Below the pieces are notes generated by a model, which was given only the letters and a program-made list of their open reading frames with translations, had not been told where the DNA came from and did not search any database. Of a DNA stretch of 64,000 bases, positions 60,004 to 64,000 are shown one piece after another. Position 1 is the first letter of the stretch. Each line of letters opens with the position of its first letter. Both the position numbers and the translations under genes were made by a program. Source of the DNA: Candidatus Nanoarchaeia archaeon (GTDB lineage Archaea > Nanobdellota > Nanobdellia > Woesearchaeales > SKIA01); contig JANQNG010000036.1 of NCBI GenBank assembly GCA_028279685.1, positions 36,948-100,947 on the forward strand, in the 5' to 3' direction.

Positions 60004-60477
60004 ATGTCAGAAGAGGAGGACAAGGGTAAACACGTTAAGCGGATAGATATGGTTCTTCTTTTCAGCTGGCTAGGCATAATCATCGTAGCTATCATTGCCA
60101 TCCTGATGATTACTGAAGTTATTGATGCAGATGCATTTTTCGAACAATGCTCTTTTGACGAAGGATTTTCCTGTGAGGATTGGCGTGTTAATGAACAAGG
60201 CATCCAACTCTTTATCAGAAATACGATGGCATCAGATATCGAGGATGTGGAGATCACTCTTGATTATCAAGATTGCACGCAAATATTCACAAAGCTCAAT
60301 ACTACGAAAGTGATGCATGGAGAACTCATAGATCCCGAACTGATGCAGTTCAATTGCACTGGCCTGATGCAGGGTAAATATATCAAAGCATCTCTAGAAC
60401 TAACGTATCGGTTTGTTGGTCAACAGAAGGAGACGAAAAAGGAAGGTGTTTTGAAAGCAAAAATCAGAAAGAGGTGA
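60004..60477 (+). CDS. Membrane-anchored pilin-like protein with cysteine motif
   Basis: From the ATG at 60004 the protein begins [20 protein letters not shown] with a transmembrane helix at about 15-40, followed by an extracellular beta domain. [16 protein letters not shown], just after the helix, has the same C-x(7)-C pattern as the pilin at 13543 (CEFSSGTDC). N-x-S/T sites are present. It lacks a basic class III leader. The TATA box at 59976 fits a leaderless start. Confidence 0.75.
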   Translation: MSEEEDKGKHVKRIDMVLLFSWLGIIIVAIIAILMITEVIDADAFFEQCSFDEGFSCEDWRVNEQGIQLFIRNTMASDIEDVEITLDYQDCTQIFTKLNTTKVMHGELIDPELMQFNCTGLMQGKYIKASLELTYRFVGQQKETKKEGVLKAKIRKR

Positions 60478-60481
60478 ACAG

Positions 60482-61786
60482 ATGACACGAACAATCAAGA
60501 AAAAAAAGTCTGTCAAGAAATTGACAACAATACATGCTCGACAGGTATTTGATTCAAGAGGGAATCCAACTGTAGAAGTCGAGGTTGCTGCAGGAGGTTT
60601 GAAAGCAAAAGCGATGGTCCCCTCTGGAGCAAGTACTGGTATTCATGAGGCAGTTGAATTACGTGATGATGCCGTGCAGTATAATGGAAAAGGAGTGCTA
60701 CAAGCAGTTGATAATGTGAATACCATTATTGCGAAAGCATTGAAGGGAATAGATCCTACACAACAGAAAAAAATAGATAATCTTCTCTTGAAACTAGACG
60801 GTACGACAAATAAAGGAAAGCTTGGAGCTAACGCATTACTCGGCGTGAGCATGGCTTGTGCTCGACTAGGAGCATTATGCAAAGGCATTCCACTCTATGA
60901 GCATATCAGTAAGCTCTCAGGGAGAAAGATAGTAATGCCCATACCTTTTGCTAACATTATCAACGGTGGAGAACACGCAGGCAACAAATTGACACCGCAA
61001 GAATTCATGATTGTACCGACGGGAGCATCATCATTTACGGAAGCAACACAGATAGTAACAGAAACCTATCATCTGCTGAAAAAGATTATTGCTAAGCAAT
61101 ACGGCAAAGAGGCTACCTCTGTCGGTGATGAAGGAGGATTTGCTCCTCCTTTAGATTCTTTCGAGGAAGCATTAGATCTCATTATGGAAGCTATTAAGAA
61201 GAGTGGCTGGTCGGATAAACTAAAGATTGCATTGGATCCTGCAGCATCAGAATTCTACGTAAAAAAACATTATGATGTGGGATTAAAGATATTGAGACCT
61301 TCTCAACTCGTTGATCATTATAGAGATCTTTTCAAAAAATACCCTATTGTTTCCGTCGAGGATCCGTTCGAACAAGATGATTTTGAGAGCTTTAAAGCAT
61401 TAATGCAATCAATGAAGGGTATGAAACAAAAGCCGCAGATCGTAGGAGATGATCTTACAGTAACCAATGTTAAAAGAATACGACTTGCTGCAAAAGAAAA
61501 ACTCTGCAATGCTTTATTGCTTAAGGTCAATCAAATAGGCACAATCACAGAAAGTATCGACGCTGCGTTGTTGGCATTCAAACATGGCTGGAACGTGATG
61601 GTTAGTCATAGAAGTGGTGAAACAGAGGATCCTTTCATTGCTGATATGGCTGTAGGGCTTGGATCTGGGCAAATTAAGCTTGGAGCTCCTTGCAGAAGTG
61701 ATAGAGTAGCCAAATACAATCAGTTGTTGAGGATTGAAGAAGCACTAGGAAAAAAGGCAAAATATAACAAAATTTTTAATATTTGA
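60482..61786 (+). CDS. eno: Enolase
   Basis: Converts 2-phosphoglycerate to phosphoenolpyruvate. It has the N-terminal [76 protein letters not shown] and [19 protein letters not shown], all expected for catalysis and magnesium binding. 434 residues, including a Lys-rich N-terminal extension of about 15. It follows the previous gene by four bases. Confidence 0.97.
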   Translation: MTRTIKKKKSVKKLTTIHARQVFDSRGNPTVEVEVAAGGLKAKAMVPSGASTGIHEAVELRDDAVQYNGKGVLQAVDNVNTIIAKALKGIDPTQQKKIDNLLLKLDGTTNKGKLGANALLGVSMACARLGALCKGIPLYEHISKLSGRKIVMPIPFANIINGGEHAGNKLTPQEFMIVPTGASSFTEATQIVTETYHLLKKIIAKQYGKEATSVGDEGGFAPPLDSFEEALDLIMEAIKKSGWSDKLKIALDPAASEFYVKKHYDVGLKILRPSQLVDHYRDLFKKYPIVSVEDPFEQDDFESFKALMQSMKGMKQKPQIVGDDLTVTNVKRIRLAAKEKLCNALLLKVNQIGTITESIDAALLAFKHGWNVMVSHRSGETEDPFIADMAVGLGSGQIKLGAPCRSDRVAKYNQLLRIEEALGKKAKYNKIFNI

Positions 61787-61809
61787 CTGTAATAAAAATT
61801 TTGAATCAA

Positions 61810-61878
61810 CAAAAGTGAAACTTTTGAGCACCAAAAAACGAAAGGTTTTTGGGTGTAATTGTTTCTATTGAAACAATT
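61810..61878 (+). terminator. Three consecutive hairpins after enolase
   Basis: CAAAAG (61810-61815) pairs with CTTTTG (61821-61826); the CACC-AAAAA region (61829-61838) pairs with GGTTTTTGGGTG (61844-61855); AATTGTTTC (61857-61865) pairs with GAAACAATT (61870-61878). They lie 20-95 bases after the enolase stop and are best read as 3'-end structures. Confidence 0.55.
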
Positions 61879-61916
61879 AATATAATATGTAAAATACTTA
61901 TTTAGAGGACTTCAGT

Positions 61917-62318
61917 ATGAGAATATTTGTGGTGATATTTGTCTTGACATTGGCGATTATTTTCTTCTTTGCTGTTAAATCAACAGACAATCTATTCAAG
62001 GAATCTCCTCTTACAGGAGCTGCTATTATTGATACAGAGGCTGTACAGCATCATAACATACGATATGAAGATGGAGAGTTTATTCCAGATATACTTAGAA
62101 TCAAGCCAGGAATGCTGGAATTGACACTGACTTCTGATAAGCCAATCATCTTCGAGATTACCCTCTACAATATCAAAGAAGCGGTTGCACCAGACATTTC
62201 TCCGACGGTAACTTTACCTGCATTGGCTGATGAATTTGTATTCCATTGCTGTAATGGAGATAGTGTAGGGAAGATTGTGACAGGCCAAGCATTGGATGAG
62301 ATGGAGTTTGAGAGCTGA
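61917..62318 (+). CDS. Membrane-anchored cupredoxin-like protein
   Basis: 133 residues with an N-terminal membrane helix (MRIFVVIFVLTLAIIFFFAV) and an extracellular beta domain: RIKPGMLELTLTSDKPIIFE, then EFVFHCCNGDSVGKIVTGQA. The order and a Cys-Cys near the end resemble cupredoxin-like folds, but the typical His copper ligands are incomplete, so metal binding is uncertain. Small envelope protein. Confidence 0.7.
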   Translation: MRIFVVIFVLTLAIIFFFAVKSTDNLFKESPLTGAAIIDTEAVQHHNIRYEDGEFIPDILRIKPGMLELTLTSDKPIIFEITLYNIKEAVAPDISPTVTLPALADEFVFHCCNGDSVGKIVTGQALDEMEFES

Positions 62319-62465
62319 GATATTTATAATGTTTATAAATAATATAAAAAATTGGATAAAGCAGTAGAAAGAATAACTTCTGAGTGGTAATTGACGATTA
62401 CTGTAGAATTTAGGTGTTCTGGGTCTCGTATTGTGTATATACTGAAAGGATAGGTTTTCTTACAC

Positions 62466-62625
62466 GAAAACTTTATAAATGGATTTAGACACTTTCTTAC
62501 TGCTACATTGAGATATATTGTCTAGAGGCACAAGAGTATCTGCGGTTTTGCAGGTACGGAAGCAAACTCTGGGTGATATGTTTTTGATGTGCATAACGTT
62601 CGTTTGATGCTTGGAGGTGTTTAGG
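62466..62625 (+). promoter_or_regulatory. Promoter and long leader of the S-layer gene
   Basis: A strong TATA box (CTTTATAAAT, 62469-62478) is followed by about 130 bases of leader before the TTG start. The leader contains the hairpin GTATCTGC/GCAGGTAC and ends in a perfect GGAGGTG (62613-62619), six bases before the start. Most other genes here are leaderless, so the leader probably stabilises or regulates this abundant mRNA. Confidence 0.65.
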
Positions 62626-64000
62626 TTGAACGTGAAGAAAGTGATGAGAAGATTGGTGGCTTTGGGAGCTGGTGCTACGATGGTTGGTGCTACGATTTTT
62701 GGGGCTGCTGCTTATGATTTGAGTGACTATCCGATGCCTTTTGTGGCGGATGGTACGTTCGATGGCCAGATTGTTGTGGGTGCTAAGGCTGCTACTCAGG
62801 ATGTTGTTGGTGCGATCGATATTGCGGCTAGTTTGCAGGCTGCGAGTACTGTGCCTGTTGAGGTTCCTGGCAGTGCTGCTGAGGTGACGTTGACGGGTGA
62901 TAATGTTAAGATTTCGAAGGGGTCTGATATTTTGACGTTGGGTGAGTCTATTTATGGTGTTACTCAGACGTTGACTAATGCGGATTTGGATGCTCTTGAG
63001 AGTACTTCGATGACTACGAAGGGGACTACTGAGGTGAAGCAGTATTTGACGTTCTATGAGGGTGCGAATGCTGTTGTGTTCCAGGAGGACGATGATGATC
63101 ACATGGGTGATTTCTTGTTGTTTAATGCGTCTCAGAGGTTGTTTGAGTACAAGATGGAGTTTACGAGTGGTCTTGAGAGTGATATTGATACGAGTGCTAA
63201 TACGCTTGAGGATCTTGAGGATGAGACTTTGTTCTTGTTGGGCAATTATTATTCGATTACGTCGGCGAGTTATACGTCTGGTTCGAATAGTATTGTGTTG
63301 ACGTTGATGGCTGGTGATGTGGCTGATACGTTGCAGGAAGGTGAGTCGAAGACGTACACGATTAATGGTATTCCTTATGAGGTTAGTGTGTTGATTATTT
63401 CGGATACTGCGACTCCTAAAGTTAAGTTTTTGATTAATGGGGAAGTTACGAAGGAGTTGCAGGATGGTCAGACTGATCGTTTGAAGGATGGTACTGAGAT
63501 TGGTGTTCGAAGCTTGTTGACTAACGAGGCTCAGGAGACGACTGGTGGTGATCTTGTGGAGTTCTATTTGGGAGCTAACAAGATTGAGTTCACTGATACG
63601 GCTATGACTAACTCTGCTAATTGTGGTACGACGAAGGTTGCTGATGAGACGGTGAATGATGCTTGTGTTGAGGTTGCGGCTACTGAGGTTAGTTCGGATG
63701 TGAAGATTACGTCGATTACGTATTATATCACTGCCTATGAGGATTACTATATTCCTGCGGGTCATGGCTTGAAAGAGTACATGTATGAGGAAGAAGGTAT
63801 GTTGAGTGATAATTGGGATATTGTGTATGAGGGTTTGAGTTCTCCTGCGACGAGTGAGGTGAAGTTTAAGGCGTCTGGTAATGATGAGTATAAGCTTCAG
63901 TTTATGAGTAATAGGGGTGTTGATTACAATGTTCCTTTTATTGATGTGAGTCAGGGTAAGTTTTTCTTTGGTAAGGATGACTCTGCTTCAGGTACCGGTG
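62626..64000 (+). CDS. S-layer protein, N-terminal part (cut by window edge)
   Basis: The TTG start is followed by MNVKKVMRRLVALGAGATMV, a signal peptide, then DYPMPFVADGTFDGQIVVGA and KAATQDVVGAIDIAASLQ, the conserved N-terminal block of archaeal S-layer proteins. 458 codons are in the window without a stop. The body is beta-rich with DTAMTNSANCGTT and GLSSPATSEVKFKASGNDEY. It forms the outer cell wall lattice. Codon use (TTG, GTT, GCT, ACG, GAG, AAG) contrasts strongly with the A-ending codons of its neighbours. Confidence 0.95.
   Translation, partial: MNVKKVMRRLVALGAGATMVGATIFGAAAYDLSDYPMPFVADGTFDGQIVVGAKAATQDVVGAIDIAASLQAASTVPVEVPGSAAEVTLTGDNVKISKGSDILTLGESIYGVTQTLTNADLDALESTSMTTKGTTEVKQYLTFYEGANAVVFQEDDDDHMGDFLLFNASQRLFEYKMEFTSGLESDIDTSANTLEDLEDETLFLLGNYYSITSASYTSGSNSIVLTLMAGDVADTLQEGESKTYTINGIPYEVSVLIISDTATPKVKFLINGEVTKELQDGQTDRLKDGTEIGVRSLLTNEAQETTGGDLVEFYLGANKIEFTDTAMTNSANCGTTKVADETVNDACVEVAATEVSSDVKITSITYYITAYEDYYIPAGHGLKEYMYEEEGMLSDNWDIVYEGLSSPATSEVKFKASGNDEYKLQFMSNRGVDYNVPFIDVSQGKFFFGKDDSASGTG

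Noticed and set aside
62503..63765. 420-codon open frame on the minus strand
   Set aside because: Antisense to the S-layer gene. Its composition (Arg, Ser, Thr, Ile, His) is the mirror of the biased codons on the other strand, and it has no family features.
1..64000. CRISPR array or cas genes
   Set aside because: No regularly spaced direct repeats and no Cas-like proteins were seen.

Overview
The window is a low-GC archaeal chromosome segment. It carries archaeal information-processing genes: an exosome core (rrp4, rrp41, rrp42), SBDS, proteasome alpha, Pop5, RpoK, aIF6, prefoldin alpha, aIF2-alpha, L44e, S27e and Nop10. Many genes are leaderless, with TATA boxes about 25-28 nt before the start codon, and tRNAs carry introns. 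The S-layer protein type, class III signal-peptide pilins, many small genes of unknown function and compact overlapping operons point to a DPANN archaeon of the Woesearchaeota/Pacearchaeota type. That placement is inference from gene content; there is no rRNA here.

Layout. 1-2.3 kb: two unknown genes, two tRNA-Leu genes with unusual insertions, and an azoreductase. 2.3-14 kb: a type IV pilus-like locus with several class III signal proteins, a giant vWA protein, a secretion ATPase, two TadC/T2SF membrane proteins and a pilin behind a perfect palindrome. 14-23 kb: CBS protein, family 4 uracil-DNA glycosylase, DHH phosphoesterase, an FtsY with a histidine-phosphatase-like domain in its linker, prefoldin alpha, aIF6, and an unknown three-gene membrane/coiled-coil operon. 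23-34 kb: SMC, RNase HII, Dus, then the leftward pop5-psmA-SBDS-rrp4-rrp41-rrp42-rpoK operon.

34-56 kb is more accessory. It holds a two-gene locus with a PIN-like member, an intron-containing initiator tRNA, lipoproteins, a TetR-controlled operon (SDR, ECF S component, phosphoribosyltransferase, DUF362 ferredoxin, TetR), UMP kinase, PepF, a kinase-fold protein, PhoU-like and ARPP-1-like genes sharing an operator, an MNT/HEPN module, and a TctA-family permease whose 3' end is duplicated 1.4 kb downstream around a TrmB-like regulator. 57-64 kb returns to core genes (L44e, S27e, aIF2-alpha, Nop10, enolase) mixed with structured intergenic elements, and ends inside an S-layer gene with very different codon use.

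Most notable: the FtsY/histidine-phosphatase fusion, tRNA insertions in D- and T-loops, the nested vWA pilus protein, two copies of a palindromic intergenic element, and the synonymous-only duplication of the tctA 3' end.
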